Shown piece after piece: positions 34,437 through 43,258 of a DNA stretch of 64,000 nucleotides. How positions within the stretch are numbered: the first letter of the stretch is position 1; every line of letters begins with the position of its first letter. The stretch is from Actinomadura cremea (GTDB lineage: Bacteria > Actinomycetota > Actinomycetes > Streptosporangiales > Streptosporangiaceae). The stretch covers positions 372,001 through 436,000 of the forward strand of contig NZ_BMRF01000005.1 in NCBI RefSeq assembly GCF_014648495.1, given 5' to 3'. Under the pieces are notes generated by a model. That model was not told the DNA's origin and made no database searches. It saw nothing but the letters and a program-made list of their open reading frames with translations. Made by a program: the position numbers and the translations under genes.

Positions 34437-35279
34437 TCAGCCGGTCCCGTTCAGTCCCGCGTGCCCCAGGATGTAGGCGGTCAAAGGGGCGTAATGGTGC
34501 GGGTTCACGCCGTCGTCGAGCGGGACGACCACGTCGACCTTGCCTTCGGCGGCACCGGCGAACAGCGCCGGGTCGTTACAGTCCGCGAACCCGACGGTGT
34601 CGATGCCCGCCTGTCCGGCCGCCCCGGCCCAGCCGTGGTCGGCGATGGCCAGATCCGGCCAGAAGTCCGGTTTACCGCCCGCCGACCCCGCGGAGCCGGT
34701 ATCGGCGAGTTCGCGGAGCATCGCCTCCATGCCGTGCGGGTCGTGCGTGTGCTGCGTGCGGCCGTCCTCGCTCTCCAGCATCGCGACACCCGGCTCCGCG
34801 TACACGAGGCGGCGCAGGTCCGAACCGCCGTAGTCCGTGTCGATCTCGTACGTCCACCCGCGCGCGGGCGTCAGCACCGTGCACCCTTCGTCCAGCAGGG
34901 CGCGCGCGACCGCCTGGTAAAGGGGCGTGAGCGTGGCCGGGTGCCCGGTGGCGACGACCACGTTCTCCTTGCGTCGCGCCGCGAGCCCGATGCGCTCCCC
35001 CATCGCCTCCAGGGTGTCCAAGGTGATGTCGGGATCGATGGTGTCGTCCCCGTACATGTGCCGGGGATCAGGGTCGACCCCGCAGCGCTCGACCATCATC
35101 TCCAGCACCGACTGCTCGGTCCAGGACGTCTCGAACCGCAGGCCGAACTGGTAGTACGGCTGGCCCGCGGCCATCCGGCGAAAGTGCAGGAGGTTGTTCT
35201 GGCGCGGCGTCGCGACGTCACCGGCGATCATCGTCCGCACCAGGTGGGCCCGCAGGTCCTTGCGCGTGGGCGTGTCCAT
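34437..35279 (-). CDS. Conserved actinobacterial HAD-like phosphatase-type protein
   Basis: 280 residues. It reads as a complete soluble protein with VVVATGHPATLTPLYQAVAR, LLDEGCTVLTPARGW, and DLAIADHGWAGAAGQAG then IDTVGFADCNDPALF; the last block may bind a phosphate or metal. The family is known from genome annotation as phosphatase, and I place it by pattern only. Its start codon overlaps the acuC stop by one base (TGATG), indicating coupled translation. Substrate unknown. Confidence 0.65.
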   Translation of the reverse strand: MDTPTRKDLRAHLVRTMIAGDVATPRQNNLLHFRRMAAGQPYYQFGLRFETSWTEQSVLEMMVERCGVDPDPRHMYGDDTIDPDITLDTLEAMGERIGLAARRKENVVVATGHPATLTPLYQAVARALLDEGCTVLTPARGWTYEIDTDYGGSDLRRLVYAEPGVAMLESEDGRTQHTHDPHGMEAMLRELADTGSAGSAGGKPDFWPDLAIADHGWAGAAGQAGIDTVGFADCNDPALFAGAAEGKVDVVVPLDDGVNPHHYAPLTAYILGHAGLNGTG

Positions 35280-36493
35280 CACTCGTCCGTCATCGGGTCG
35301 AGGCCGTGCTCCGGAAAGACCGCCCGCCGCGTCGCCAGTACCGCCTGATCGACCGGGTTCGCCGGATCGTAGCCGTTCCCCCACCTGTGCACCTCCACCA
35401 CGTCGGTCCCGTCCGTCATCCGGCGCGGGGCGATCTCCTCGGTCCGCTGCCGGACGAACTCGCGCCAGCCGTCCGGCGTCGCGGTCTCCGGCGCGATCGG
35501 CCCGCCCGCGGCCTCCGCGAGCAGGTGCGTCCACGTGCGCGGAACGACCTGCACCACCTCGTAGCCGCCGCCCCCGGTCGCCACCCAGCGGCCGCCCGCC
35601 GTCTCGTGCGCCAGCCGGTGCAGCGCCGCCGCGGCCGTCCGCTGCCCGTCCACGGTGAGCGTCAGGTGGGCCAGCGGGTCCAGCGTGTGGGCGTCCGCGC
35701 CGTGCTGGGTCACCAGGACCTGCGGCCGGAACCGGCGCAGCAGCGGCGGGACGACCGCCTCGAACGCCCGCAGCCACAGCGCGTCCCCGGTGCCGGGCGG
35801 CAGCGCCACGTTCACCGCCGTGCCCGCCGGGCCCGTCTCGTTCGGGAAGCCGGTGCCGGGGAACAGCGTGCGCGGCGTCTCGTGCAGGCTGATCGTCAGC
35901 ACCCGCGGATCGTCGGCGAACGCGGCCTGCACACCGTCGCCGTGATGCACGTCGACGTCCACGTAGGCGACGCGCTCGGCGCCGTGCTCCAGCAGCCACG
36001 CGATCGCGACCGCCGGATCGTTGTAGACGCAGAAGCCGCTCGCCGCCCCCTTCAGCGCGTGGTGCAGCCCGCCGGCGATGTTCGCGGCGTGCTCCGACGC
36101 GCCCGTCCACACCGCCTCGGCCGCCGCGACCGACGCGCCCGTGACCAGCGCCGACGCCTCGTGCATCCCGAGGAACACCGGATTGTCGTCCGTCCCGAGC
36201 CCGTACCGCGGCTCCGGCAGCCCGGTCGCGCCCGAATGCCGGACGGCCGCGATGTACGACTCCTCGTGCACCAGCCGCAGCAGCGCGTCGTCCGCGGGCT
36301 TCGGCGCGACGACCCGCACGTTCGGACGGTCGAGGACGCCCAGCTCGCGCGCGAGCCGCATCGTCAACTCCACCCGGACGGGGTTCATCGGGTGCCCGGG
36401 GCCGAAATCGTAGGAGGTGAGCCGCTCGTCCCAGAGGATCTCGAGCCCGCATGGTCCGGGCGTATCGGACAAGGGAGGAACGGGACTGCTCAT
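35279..36493 (-). CDS. acuC: AcuC-type histone deacetylase family protein
   Basis: 404 residues of the zinc-dependent deacetylase fold: GGLHHALKGAASGFCVYNDPA, the zinc and catalytic cluster VDVDVHHGDGVQ, LSLHETPRTLFPGTG, QHGADAHTLDPLAHL, and GGGGYE. In bacteria AcuC removes acetyl groups from lysine, e.g. reactivating acetyl-CoA synthetase. The residues expected for zinc (Asp-x-His and a distal Asp) are present. ATG start. Paired with the phosphatase-like gene, TGATG overlap. Confidence 0.92.
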   Translation of the reverse strand: MSSPVPPLSDTPGPCGLEILWDERLTSYDFGPGHPMNPVRVELTMRLARELGVLDRPNVRVVAPKPADDALLRLVHEESYIAAVRHSGATGLPEPRYGLGTDDNPVFLGMHEASALVTGASVAAAEAVWTGASEHAANIAGGLHHALKGAASGFCVYNDPAVAIAWLLEHGAERVAYVDVDVHHGDGVQAAFADDPRVLTISLHETPRTLFPGTGFPNETGPAGTAVNVALPPGTGDALWLRAFEAVVPPLLRRFRPQVLVTQHGADAHTLDPLAHLTLTVDGQRTAAAALHRLAHETAGGRWVATGGGGYEVVQVVPRTWTHLLAEAAGGPIAPETATPDGWREFVRQRTEEIAPRRMTDGTDVVEVHRWGNGYDPANPVDQAVLATRRAVFPEHGLDPMTDE

Positions 36494-36576
36494 GACCTCA
36501 CGCTATCGCGACGCGCCTATGGCCCGGCTCACACCGGGGCCCGGTTCCGTTTCCTACATGTGACGTGAGCAACTCT

Positions 36577-36597
36577 CCCAATTTGGGCATATATCTA
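36577..36597 (+). promoter_or_regulatory. AT-rich promoter-like element before the esterase gene
   Basis: CCCAATTTGGG (5-bp arms around one base) is followed by CATATATCTA. The AT island is 25-45 bases before the esterase ATG and between divergent genes. TATATC could be a -10 box and the dyad an operator. Confidence 0.35.
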
Positions 36598-36621
36598 CCT
36601 GACCGCAACCTTGGAGGAGCG

Positions 36622-37581
36622 ATGGACCCGAGCGTTCGCAGCCGCGTGATCAGCAACGCGCTCCGCCTCGGCGTCCACCCGTTCATGGACCGCGTCCCCG
36701 GCCACGCCGGGAGCATCCGCACCGCGCGCTCCACCCTGGACGCCGCTTCCCTCCTGATCCGGCACACCCAGCGCGTCCGGATCCGCCCCCTCCAGGACCC
36801 GGGCGTCGAGTCCGGCGAACCGCCCGTCACCGGCGAATGGGTCGTCGCCCGCGACGCCGAGGCCGCACCCGGCGCGATCCTGTACCTGCACGGCGGCGGG
36901 TACGTGGTCTGCTCGCCCCGGACGCACCGTCCGATCACCGCGCGGCTCACGCTCGACACGAACCTGCCCGTCCTCGTCCCCCGCTACCGCCTCGCCCCCG
37001 AACACCCGTTCCCCGCACCCCTCGAGGACGCCGTCGCCGCCTACCGGTGGCTGCTCGCCCGCGGCGTCCCCGCGTCCGGCATCGTCCTCGCGGGCGACTC
37101 CGCCGGCGGGCACCTCGCGGCCGCCCTCACCGGCGAGATCTGCCGTACCGGCCTGCCGACCCCGGCGGGACTCGTCCTGTTCTCCCCGTGGGTCGACCTG
37201 ACCTGCGAGCTCTCCGCGCGAGCCGAGGCCCGCGACCCGTACATCAGCGCCCGGTCCGCCCGCCGCGTGGCCCGCCTCGTCGTCGGCCCGGACGGCTTCG
37301 ACGACCCCCGCGTCGCCCTGCTCACCTGCGCGTGGACGGACACGCCGCCCGTCCTGATCCAGGTCGGCGGCGAGGAGGTGCTGCGCCCCGAGGCCGAGGC
37401 CCTCGCCGACGCCCTGACCGCCGCGGGCGCCGACTGCGAACTCCAGGTCTGGAACGGCCAGATGCACGTGTTCCAGATCCTGAACCGCGTGCTCCCGGAG
37501 GCGAGCGCCGCCATGCGCGACACGGCCCGGTTCATCGACGCGGTCATCGAGCCCGCCCGCGCGGCGGCGGCGGCCGCCTAA
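36622..37581 (+). CDS. HSL-family alpha/beta hydrolase (esterase/lipase)
   Basis: 319 residues. Oxyanion motif LYLHGGGYV, nucleophile in GDSAGG, acid in the VGGEEVLRPE segment and a late histidine in QMHVFQILN: the hormone-sensitive lipase type. ATG with GGAGGAG directly upstream. No signal peptide, so cytoplasmic. Typical substrates are short acyl esters. It ends in a 4-base overlap with the convergent membrane-protein gene. Confidence 0.9.
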   Translation: MDPSVRSRVISNALRLGVHPFMDRVPGHAGSIRTARSTLDAASLLIRHTQRVRIRPLQDPGVESGEPPVTGEWVVARDAEAAPGAILYLHGGGYVVCSPRTHRPITARLTLDTNLPVLVPRYRLAPEHPFPAPLEDAVAAYRWLLARGVPASGIVLAGDSAGGHLAAALTGEICRTGLPTPAGLVLFSPWVDLTCELSARAEARDPYISARSARRVARLVVGPDGFDDPRVALLTCAWTDTPPVLIQVGGEEVLRPEAEALADALTAAGADCELQVWNGQMHVFQILNRVLPEASAAMRDTARFIDAVIEPARAAAAAA

Positions 37582-37997
37582 CCGACGGGCGCGGGCTCCC
37601 GCTCCCGCTCCCGCGACCGTCCGGCCAGCACGAACCCGGCGACCGCGGCGACCGCCGCGATCCCCTCGCCCACGAGGCTCAGCCACTTCTCCGTGTACCA
37701 CATGGGGTCGTACATGTTCGGCAGCGGCCCGAGCGCCCCCACGTCCACGTAGTGGTACAGCAGCAGCGCCCCCACCGCGCTCCCCGCCACCACGAAGGCC
37801 AGCGCGTACGTCCACCGGCTCGCGAACACCAGCACGACCGCGGCCGCCGCCCCCGCCACGGCCGCCTGCGCCTGGAACAGCACCTCCCCGGAGATCGAGC
37901 CCCCTTGCACGTAAGCCATGTCCGGCGCGTACATCCAGTGCACGACGGCGTCGACCACCAACCCGGCGGCCACGACCAAACGGATAACGAGTCCCAT
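37578..37997 (-). CDS. Small four-helix membrane protein of unknown function
   Basis: 139 residues with four hydrophobic helices (about 3-22, 36-60, 66-90, 105-128) and a charged Arg/Glu C-terminal tail. Segments such as AVVHWMYAPDMAYV and PNMYDPMWYTEKWLS lie between helices. This looks like a conserved actinobacterial membrane protein, but I do not recognise a function. ATG at 37997. The 3' end overlaps the esterase gene by four bases on the opposite strand. Confidence 0.7.
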   Translation of the reverse strand: MGLVIRLVVAAGLVVDAVVHWMYAPDMAYVQGGSISGEVLFQAQAAVAGAAAAVVLVFASRWTYALAFVVAGSAVGALLLYHYVDVGALGPLPNMYDPMWYTEKWLSLVGEGIAAVAAVAGFVLAGRSREREREPAPVG

Positions 37998-38095
37998 ACC
38001 CCCATACACGGACGAACGGGCCCCCCGGCTCAACCAACCTCGTACAAAGTTGAACCGAAACCCCCAAGCCGGGCCCGAAGACGTCGGCGCGGTAC

Positions 38096-38123
38096 GAGGA
38101 CGTTTGTCGGAGGACGTTTGTCG
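38096..38123. repeat. Two tandem copies of GAGGACGTTTGTCG
   Basis: Exact 14-bp duplication just beyond the 3' end of proC, in the gap before the membrane-protein gene. Function unknown; slippage product likely. Confidence 0.6.
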
Positions 38124-38138
38124 GAGGCGGGTGCGGCG

Positions 38139-38933
38139 TCAGCCGCCGGCCAGTTCGCGGCCCCGGTTCCGGGCGGCTTCGATGGCCTCCAGGACGGCCG
38201 CGCGGACGCCGTGGCGTTCGAGTTCGCGGATCGCGGCGATCGTGGTGCCGCCGGGGGAGGTGACGCCCTCGCGCAGGAGGACGGGGTGCTCGCCGGAGTC
38301 GCGGAGCATGACGGCGGCGCCGACGGCCGACTGGACGACCATCTCGAGTGCGGCGGCGCGGGGCATGCCGAGGAGGATGCCGGCGTCGACCATGGCCTCG
38401 ACGAGGTAGTAGAAGTACGCGGGGCCGCTGCCGGAGAGGGCGGTGGCGCCGTCCTGCAGGGACTCGGGGATGCGGAGCACCTTGCCGACGGGGGTGAGGA
38501 GCTCCTCGGCCTGCTGCAGGTGCGTCTCGTCCGCGTGCGCGCCGGCGGAGAGGACGCTCATGGCCTCGTCCACGTGGACGGGGGTGTTCGACATGACGCG
38601 GACGACCGGGGTGCCCTCGGGGAGCCGGTCCTCGATGAAGCCGGTCGTGATGCCCGCGGCCATCGAGATGACGAGGCGGCCGGACGGGACGTGCGGGCCG
38701 ACCTCGGCGAGGAGGGCGCCCATGTCCTGGGGCTTGACGGCGAGGACGAGCGTGTCGGCCTTCGCGGCGGCCTGCGGGTTCGAGACGGTCTCGATGCCGT
38801 AGCGCTCGCGCAGCAGCGTCGCGCGCTCGTCGCGGCGCGCGGTCGCCACGAGGTCGGACGGGCGGCGGCCGGCCCGCAGCACGCCGGACAGGAGGGCCTC
38901 GCCCATCTTCCCGGCACCCAGAATCGCGATCAA
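38139..38933 (-). CDS. proC: Pyrroline-5-carboxylate reductase
   Basis: 264 residues. Last step of proline synthesis, NAD(P)H-dependent. Landmarks: IAILGAGKMGEALLSG, LAVKPQDM, VISMAAGITTGFIE, VRVMSNTPVHV, and the C-terminal LSGSGPAYFYYLVEAM plus TSPGGTTIAAI signature. The TTG start at 38933 (AAGGGGTGA upstream) is needed because no ATG or GTG lies in frame near the glycine motif. It follows the proline dehydrogenase gene on the same strand. Confidence 0.93.
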   Translation of the reverse strand: MIAILGAGKMGEALLSGVLRAGRRPSDLVATARRDERATLLRERYGIETVSNPQAAAKADTLVLAVKPQDMGALLAEVGPHVPSGRLVISMAAGITTGFIEDRLPEGTPVVRVMSNTPVHVDEAMSVLSAGAHADETHLQQAEELLTPVGKVLRIPESLQDGATALSGSGPAYFYYLVEAMVDAGILLGMPRAAALEMVVQSAVGAAVMLRDSGEHPVLLREGVTSPGGTTIAAIRELERHGVRAAVLEAIEAARNRGRELAGG

Positions 38934-38962
38934 CGGCTCACCCCTTCGACGACCGATCCACC

Positions 38963-39886
38963 CTATAGCCGGGCCGACACCAGGGAGCGCGCGACCATGC
39001 GCAGGTTGGCGGGCCGCTCCGCGAGGCGCCGCATGAAGTACTCGTACCAGTCGCGGCCGTAGGCGACGTACACGCGGACCTGCGCGCCCTGGGACGCGAG
39101 GCGCCGCTGTTCCTGCGACCGGACGCCGTACAGCATCTGGTACTCGAACGTGTCGGCGTCCCGCCCGTTCAGGAGGGTGAGGGCTTCGGCGATGTCGATG
39201 AGGCGCGGGTCGTGGGTGGCGAGCATCGGGTAGCCCTTGCCGGCCATGAGGATCTTCATGCAGCGGACGAAGGACTTGTCGACGTCCTCCTTGCCGATGA
39301 AGGCGATCGCCTCGGACGCCGCGTACGCGCCCTTGCACAGGCGGACGCGCGACCCCTCGTAGGCGAGGTCGGCGCAGTACTCCTCCGCGCGCCGCAGGTA
39401 CGCCTGGACGACCGCGCCCACGGTGGGGTGGTCGCGGCGCAGTTCGTGGACGGTCCGCAGGGTCGAGTCGACCGTCTCGGGCTCCTCCATGTCGAGGGTG
39501 ACGGTCGTCCCGGCGGAGGCGGCGGCGGCGCAGATGCGGCGGGCGTTGTCGAGGGCGAAGTCCTCGTCGAGGGCCTGTCCGAGGGCGGTCAGCTTCACCG
39601 AGACCTCCGCGCGCGCGCCGAGGCCCTCGGCGCCGAGACGTTCGAGGAGTTCGACGTACTTCCCGACGTTCGTCTCGGCGCGTCCCTTGTCGTGGACGTC
39701 CTCGCCCAGGACGTCGAGGGTGACGAGCAGGCCCTCGCCGGTCAGCTGCCCGGTGACGCGCGCGGCGTCCGCGGCGGTCTCCCCCGCGATGAACCGGCGG
39801 GCGGCGTCGCGGGTGAACGGTGCGGTCTTCACGATGCGCCGCGCGCCGCCGGAGTGCGACGCGGCCAGCAACGCCCGGCGGAACAC
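38963..39886 (-). CDS. Proline dehydrogenase (monofunctional PRODH)
   Basis: 307 residues of the FAD-dependent PRODH barrel; oxidises proline to pyrroline-5-carboxylate. Landmarks: VSVKLTALGQALD, VTLDMEEPETVDST, VVQAYLRRAEEY, RLCKGAYAASEAIAF, and VRVYVAYGRDWYEYFMRRLAERPAN at the end. GTG start with GAGGGGG before. No P5C dehydrogenase is fused or adjacent; it must lie elsewhere. It neighbours proC on the same strand, catabolic next to biosynthetic. Confidence 0.93.
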   Translation of the reverse strand: MFRRALLAASHSGGARRIVKTAPFTRDAARRFIAGETAADAARVTGQLTGEGLLVTLDVLGEDVHDKGRAETNVGKYVELLERLGAEGLGARAEVSVKLTALGQALDEDFALDNARRICAAAASAGTTVTLDMEEPETVDSTLRTVHELRRDHPTVGAVVQAYLRRAEEYCADLAYEGSRVRLCKGAYAASEAIAFIGKEDVDKSFVRCMKILMAGKGYPMLATHDPRLIDIAEALTLLNGRDADTFEYQMLYGVRSQEQRRLASQGAQVRVYVAYGRDWYEYFMRRLAERPANLRMVARSLVSARL

Positions 39887-39899
39887 TGGACCCCCTCTC

Positions 39900-39920
39900 G
39901 AGCGGCCCGGCGGGCCGCTC
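39900..39920 (-). terminator. GC-rich hairpin between the LCP and proline dehydrogenase genes
   Basis: GAGCGGCCC-GGC-GGGCCGCTC, a 9-bp perfect stem 11 bases after the LCP stop. Lacks a T-tract and is close to the next start, so it may act as terminator or translation-limiting leader. Confidence 0.5.
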
Positions 39921-39931
39921 CCGAATCCAGG

Positions 39932-41065
39932 TTACGAGACGGCGCCGAGGTCGCTCCCGCCCCCGTACCGCTGGACGTACGCGGGCATCTCGGCGCCCTT
40001 CACCGCGTCGAACAGGGCTTTCGCCTTCGGCGGGTCGAGGAAGACGACGCTCTGCTTCTGCACCATGCCGGTGCCCTTGTCCGGCGCCGTAAGGAACGTC
40101 ACGTCCGCGACCCGCAGGTGGCGGAGGCCGAGCGCGAACGAGCGGAGGTCGCCGCCCGACAGGCTCTCGTCGACGCTGATCGACTTGGTGAGCGCGGACA
40201 CGAACCGGTCGAGTTTGAGCGGGTTCGTCAGGGTTCCGCTGTCGGCGGCCTTCTTGGCGAGGGCCCGCAGCAGCGCCTGCTGCCGCTTCATCCGGTCGAA
40301 GTCGCCGTTCGGCAGGTTGTAGCGCTGCCGGACGAACAGGAGCGCCTCCTCGCCGTCCAGCTGCTGCCTGCCGGCCTGCCAGTTCACCTTGCGGGCCGGG
40401 TCGTACACGCTCTTCTTGATGTTGACGGTGACGCCGCCGAGGGCGTCCACCATCGACTCGAACCCGGCGAAGTCGATCGCGCCGTAGTGGTCGATCCGGA
40501 CGCCCGTCAGGCCCTCGATCGTCTGGATCAGCAGCTTCGGCCCGCCGAACGAGAACGCGGCGTTGATCTTCTGCTTGCCGTAGCCGGGGACGTCCACCCA
40601 GGAGTCGCGCGGGAAGGAGATCATGTACGCCTTGCTGCGATCGGCCGGCAGGTGCATCAGCATGATCGTGTCGGTGCGCTGCTCGCCGGGCTTCCAGGCG
40701 TCGTTGCCCTCGCCGGTCGTCTGCGTCTCGGACCGCCGGTCCGATCCGACGAGCAGCCAGTTCTCGGTGCCCGCGACGTTCGGGCCCGGCCGGTTCGCCT
40801 CCGGCATGACGTCGGGCACGCGGTCGACGTTGCCGTTCCAGGCCGACTGCCGCTGCCACGCCAGACCGCCCAGCCCGGCGACGATCAGCGCGACGAACAC
40901 GCCGATCGCGATGAGGACGCGCGGCCAGCGCTTCTTGCGCCGCTTCTCGCCGCCGTCGCCCGCACCCCAGAAAGCGTCGTTGTCCCCGGCGTCCGGTCCG
41001 TCCTGCGGGGGCGGGCCGTCGGGGTTCGGGGACGCCGGGGCGCCGGGCACATCCTGGGGGGTCAT
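39932..41065 (-). CDS. LytR-CpsA-Psr (LCP) family protein
   Basis: 377 residues: a Pro/Asp-rich cytoplasmic start, a basic stretch KRRKKRWPR, one membrane helix (about 48-68), and an exported LCP domain. Family landmarks: LLVGSDRR, RTDTIMLMHLPADRSKAYMI then SFPRDSWVDVPGYGKQKINAAF, VDALGGVTVNI, and FVRQRYNLPNGDFDRMKRQQ. LCP enzymes attach teichoic or arabinogalactan-type polymers to peptidoglycan. The key arginines are present, so it should be active. ATG at 41065. Single gene. Confidence 0.92.
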   Translation of the reverse strand: MTPQDVPGAPASPNPDGPPPQDGPDAGDNDAFWGAGDGGEKRRKKRWPRVLIAIGVFVALIVAGLGGLAWQRQSAWNGNVDRVPDVMPEANRPGPNVAGTENWLLVGSDRRSETQTTGEGNDAWKPGEQRTDTIMLMHLPADRSKAYMISFPRDSWVDVPGYGKQKINAAFSFGGPKLLIQTIEGLTGVRIDHYGAIDFAGFESMVDALGGVTVNIKKSVYDPARKVNWQAGRQQLDGEEALLFVRQRYNLPNGDFDRMKRQQALLRALAKKAADSGTLTNPLKLDRFVSALTKSISVDESLSGGDLRSFALGLRHLRVADVTFLTAPDKGTGMVQKQSVVFLDPPKAKALFDAVKGAEMPAYVQRYGGGSDLGAVS

Positions 41066-41140
41066 GACGGGAGAAGCTACCAGTCCGGACCGGGCGAGTC
41101 GGGGCACTTGGGGCGAGGTGTCCGGTTCGGGTCGGACGCC

Positions 41141-41875
41141 TCAGGCGGTGCGGCGGCGCAGGGTGACCGCGCCGAGCAGCAGCGCGACGAGCGTGAACGC
41201 GGCGATGACGGCCACGTCGACGGCGAGCGTCCCGGTGAAGCCGCGCTCGCCCGCGATCTCCTGCATGCCCTCCACGGCGTACGTCAGGGGCAGCACGGCC
41301 GAGACCGCCTCCAGCCAGGACGCCATCTGCTCGCGCGGCATGATCAGCCCGCACAGGAGGGCCTGCGGCAGGACGAACGCGGGCATGAACTGCACCGCCT
41401 GGAACTCGGTGCGCGCGAAGGCGCTGGCGAACAGGCCGAGCGCCATGCCGAGCAGCGCGTCCAGCACCGCGACGAGGACGAGCGAGCCGAGCGAGCCGGT
41501 CAGGTCCAGGCCGAGCCAGGTCAGCGAGATCGCCAGCACGACCCCGACCTGGACGAGCGCGACGAGCCCGAACGCGAGCGCGTAGCCGAGCAGCAGGTCG
41601 AGCTTCCCGACGGGCATGGTCATCAGCCGCTCGAGGGTGCCGCTGGTGCGCTCCCGGAGGGTGGCGACGCTCGTCACGATGAACATGATCGTGAAGGGGA
41701 ACAGGCCGAGCAGCATCGGGCCGACCCGGTCGAACGTCTCCGGGCGGTCGAACACGTACCGGAGCAGGATCATCAGGACGGACGGCACCAGGACGAGCAG
41801 CGCCAGCGTGCGGCGGTCGTGGCGGAGCTGCGCCAGGATCCGGGCCGTCGTGGCCAGCGTGATCGCGGGGTTCAT
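41141..41875 (-). CDS. ABC-2 type transporter permease
   Basis: 244 residues with six hydrophobic helices and the ABC-2 pattern (RERTSGTLERLMTMPVGKLD, ALLCGLIMPREQMASWLEAVSAVLPLTYAVE). Its ATG overlaps the ATPase stop by four bases, so the two form one exporter. Size and signature suggest a drug or lipid exporter of the NodJ/DrrB type. Substrate unknown. Confidence 0.9.
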   Translation of the reverse strand: MNPAITLATTARILAQLRHDRRTLALLVLVPSVLMILLRYVFDRPETFDRVGPMLLGLFPFTIMFIVTSVATLRERTSGTLERLMTMPVGKLDLLLGYALAFGLVALVQVGVVLAISLTWLGLDLTGSLGSLVLVAVLDALLGMALGLFASAFARTEFQAVQFMPAFVLPQALLCGLIMPREQMASWLEAVSAVLPLTYAVEGMQEIAGERGFTGTLAVDVAVIAAFTLVALLLGAVTLRRRTA

Positions 41876-42603
41876 GCCGGCCTCCCGGACTTCTCGGCGA
41901 TCAGGTGCAGGAACGCCGACTCCAGGTCGCCGGCGCCGGTGCGGGCGCGCAGGCCGTCCGGGGTGCCGTCGGCGAGGACGCGTCCCTCGCGCATCAGCAG
42001 GAGCCGGTCGGTGCGGCCCGCCTCGTCCATCACGTGGCTGGACACGAGCAGCGTCGCGCCCCGGTCGGCCAGGCCCCGGAACAGCTCCCACAGCTCCTGC
42101 CGCAGCACCGGGTCGAGGCCGACGGTCGGTTCGTCCAGGACGAGGAGGTCCGGGGCGCCGAGCAGCGCGACGGCGAGGTTGGCGCGGCTGAGCTGCCCGC
42201 CGGACAGCGTCGCGACGACCTGGTCGCGGCTGCCGCCGAGGCCGACCTCCTCGACGACGCGGTCGGCGTCCGAGCGCGGCGCCCGCAGGACGGACGCGAA
42301 GTAGCGCAGGTTCTCGGCGACGGTCAGGTCCGCGTACACGGCGGGGCTCTGGGTCGAGTACCCGACGCGCCGCCGCAGCTCCGGCGACCCGGCCGGCTCG
42401 CCCAGCACCGTCACCTCGCCGCCCGCGACGATCTGCACCCCGACGAGGGAGCGGAGCAGCGTGGTCTTCCCGCATCCGCTGGGGCCGAGGAGCCCCACCA
42501 CGGACCCGGACGGCACGTCGAACGTGAGCCCGTGCAGGACTTCCCTGCCGCCGCGCACGACCCGCAGGTCCCGCACGCTCACCGCCGGAGTGGAACTCAT
42601 CAT
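41872..42603 (-). CDS. ABC transporter ATP-binding protein
   Basis: 243 residues. Walker A GPSGCGKTT, Q-loop STQSPA, signature LSGGQLSRANLA, Walker B LLVLDEPTVGLD and switch histidine SSHVMDEA are all intact. Works with the permease next to it. The start is ATG-ATG; a TetR gene lies just upstream on the same strand with a 49-base AT-rich gap. Confidence 0.93.
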   Translation of the reverse strand: MMSSTPAVSVRDLRVVRGGREVLHGLTFDVPSGSVVGLLGPSGCGKTTLLRSLVGVQIVAGGEVTVLGEPAGSPELRRRVGYSTQSPAVYADLTVAENLRYFASVLRAPRSDADRVVEEVGLGGSRDQVVATLSGGQLSRANLAVALLGAPDLLVLDEPTVGLDPVLRQELWELFRGLADRGATLLVSSHVMDEAGRTDRLLLMREGRVLADGTPDGLRARTGAGDLESAFLHLIAEKSGRPA

Positions 42604-42604
42604 G

Positions 42605-42620
42605 TGTTGAATTTAAGTCG
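42605..42620. promoter_or_regulatory. TTGAATTTAA semi-palindrome between TetR and ABC genes
   Basis: TTGAATTTAA (42607-42616), 8 of 10 positions symmetric, in an AT-rich patch of an otherwise GC-rich 49-base gap immediately upstream of the exporter start. A likely spot for the TetR operator or a promoter of the exporter pair. Confidence 0.3.
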
Positions 42621-42652
42621 ACGCGGCGGCCCGGTCAAGGGAACGGGAGGGG

Positions 42653-43258
42653 TCAGCCCAGGTAGCCCTGCAGGGCGGGCGCGGCCAGCTCGACCATCTC
42701 GTCCTCGGACGCCGACGCGAGCGGCTCGACGCGCACCACGTACCGCAGGATCATCATGCCGATCATCTGCCCGGCCGCCGCCTGGAGCCGCAGCTGCGGG
42801 ACGTCGGTGGCCGCGCCCGCGCGGGCGAACAGGACGCCGCCGAGGAACTCGCGCAGCAGCGCCGCCGCGCGCTCGTTCGTCATCGCCGAGCGCAGCATCG
42901 CCAGGAGGGGCGCGCGGCGCTCGGGGTCCTGCCAGACGCTGAGGAACGTGCGCGCCATCGTCTCGCCGAGCCGCTCGGGAGGCGCGGCCATGATGCGCGG
43001 CAGCAGGACGGCCGGGTCGACCGGGAAGCGCATGGCCTCGATGAACACGCCCTCCTTGGTGCCGAAGAAGTGGTGGACGAGCGCCGGATCGACGTCGGCC
43101 GCCCGCGCGATCGCCCGCAGCGACGCCCCGTCGTACCCCTTCTCGGCGAACAGCTCGCGGGCCGCCGCGAGGATCGCCTCGCGCGTCTCGGTCCGCCCCG
43201 GCCGGCGTCCGGGCCCGCGCGCCGGACGCGGCCCCGGGTTCCCGCGCGCGGACGTCAC
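42653..43258 (-). CDS. TetR-family transcriptional regulator
   Basis: 201 residues. [23 protein letters not shown] then [20 protein letters not shown]. The C-terminal domain has the TetR_C pattern with [22 protein letters not shown] start overlapping the stop of the isomerase-like gene by four bases. As it sits directly before an ABC exporter on the same strand it probably represses it. Inducer unknown. Confidence 0.9.
   Translation of the reverse strand: MTSARGNPGPRPARGPGRRPGRTETREAILAAARELFAEKGYDGASLRAIARAADVDPALVHHFFGTKEGVFIEAMRFPVDPAVLLPRIMAAPPERLGETMARTFLSVWQDPERRAPLLAMLRSAMTNERAAALLREFLGGVLFARAGAATDVPQLRLQAAAGQMIGMMILRYVVRVEPLASASEDEMVELAAPALQGYLG

Noticed and set aside
38139-41354. 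A 1,071-codon minus-strand frame across proC, proline dehydrogenase and the LCP gene
   Set aside because: Only its last part (from 38933 down) is proC. The rest is out of frame with the real genes and has no domain of its own.
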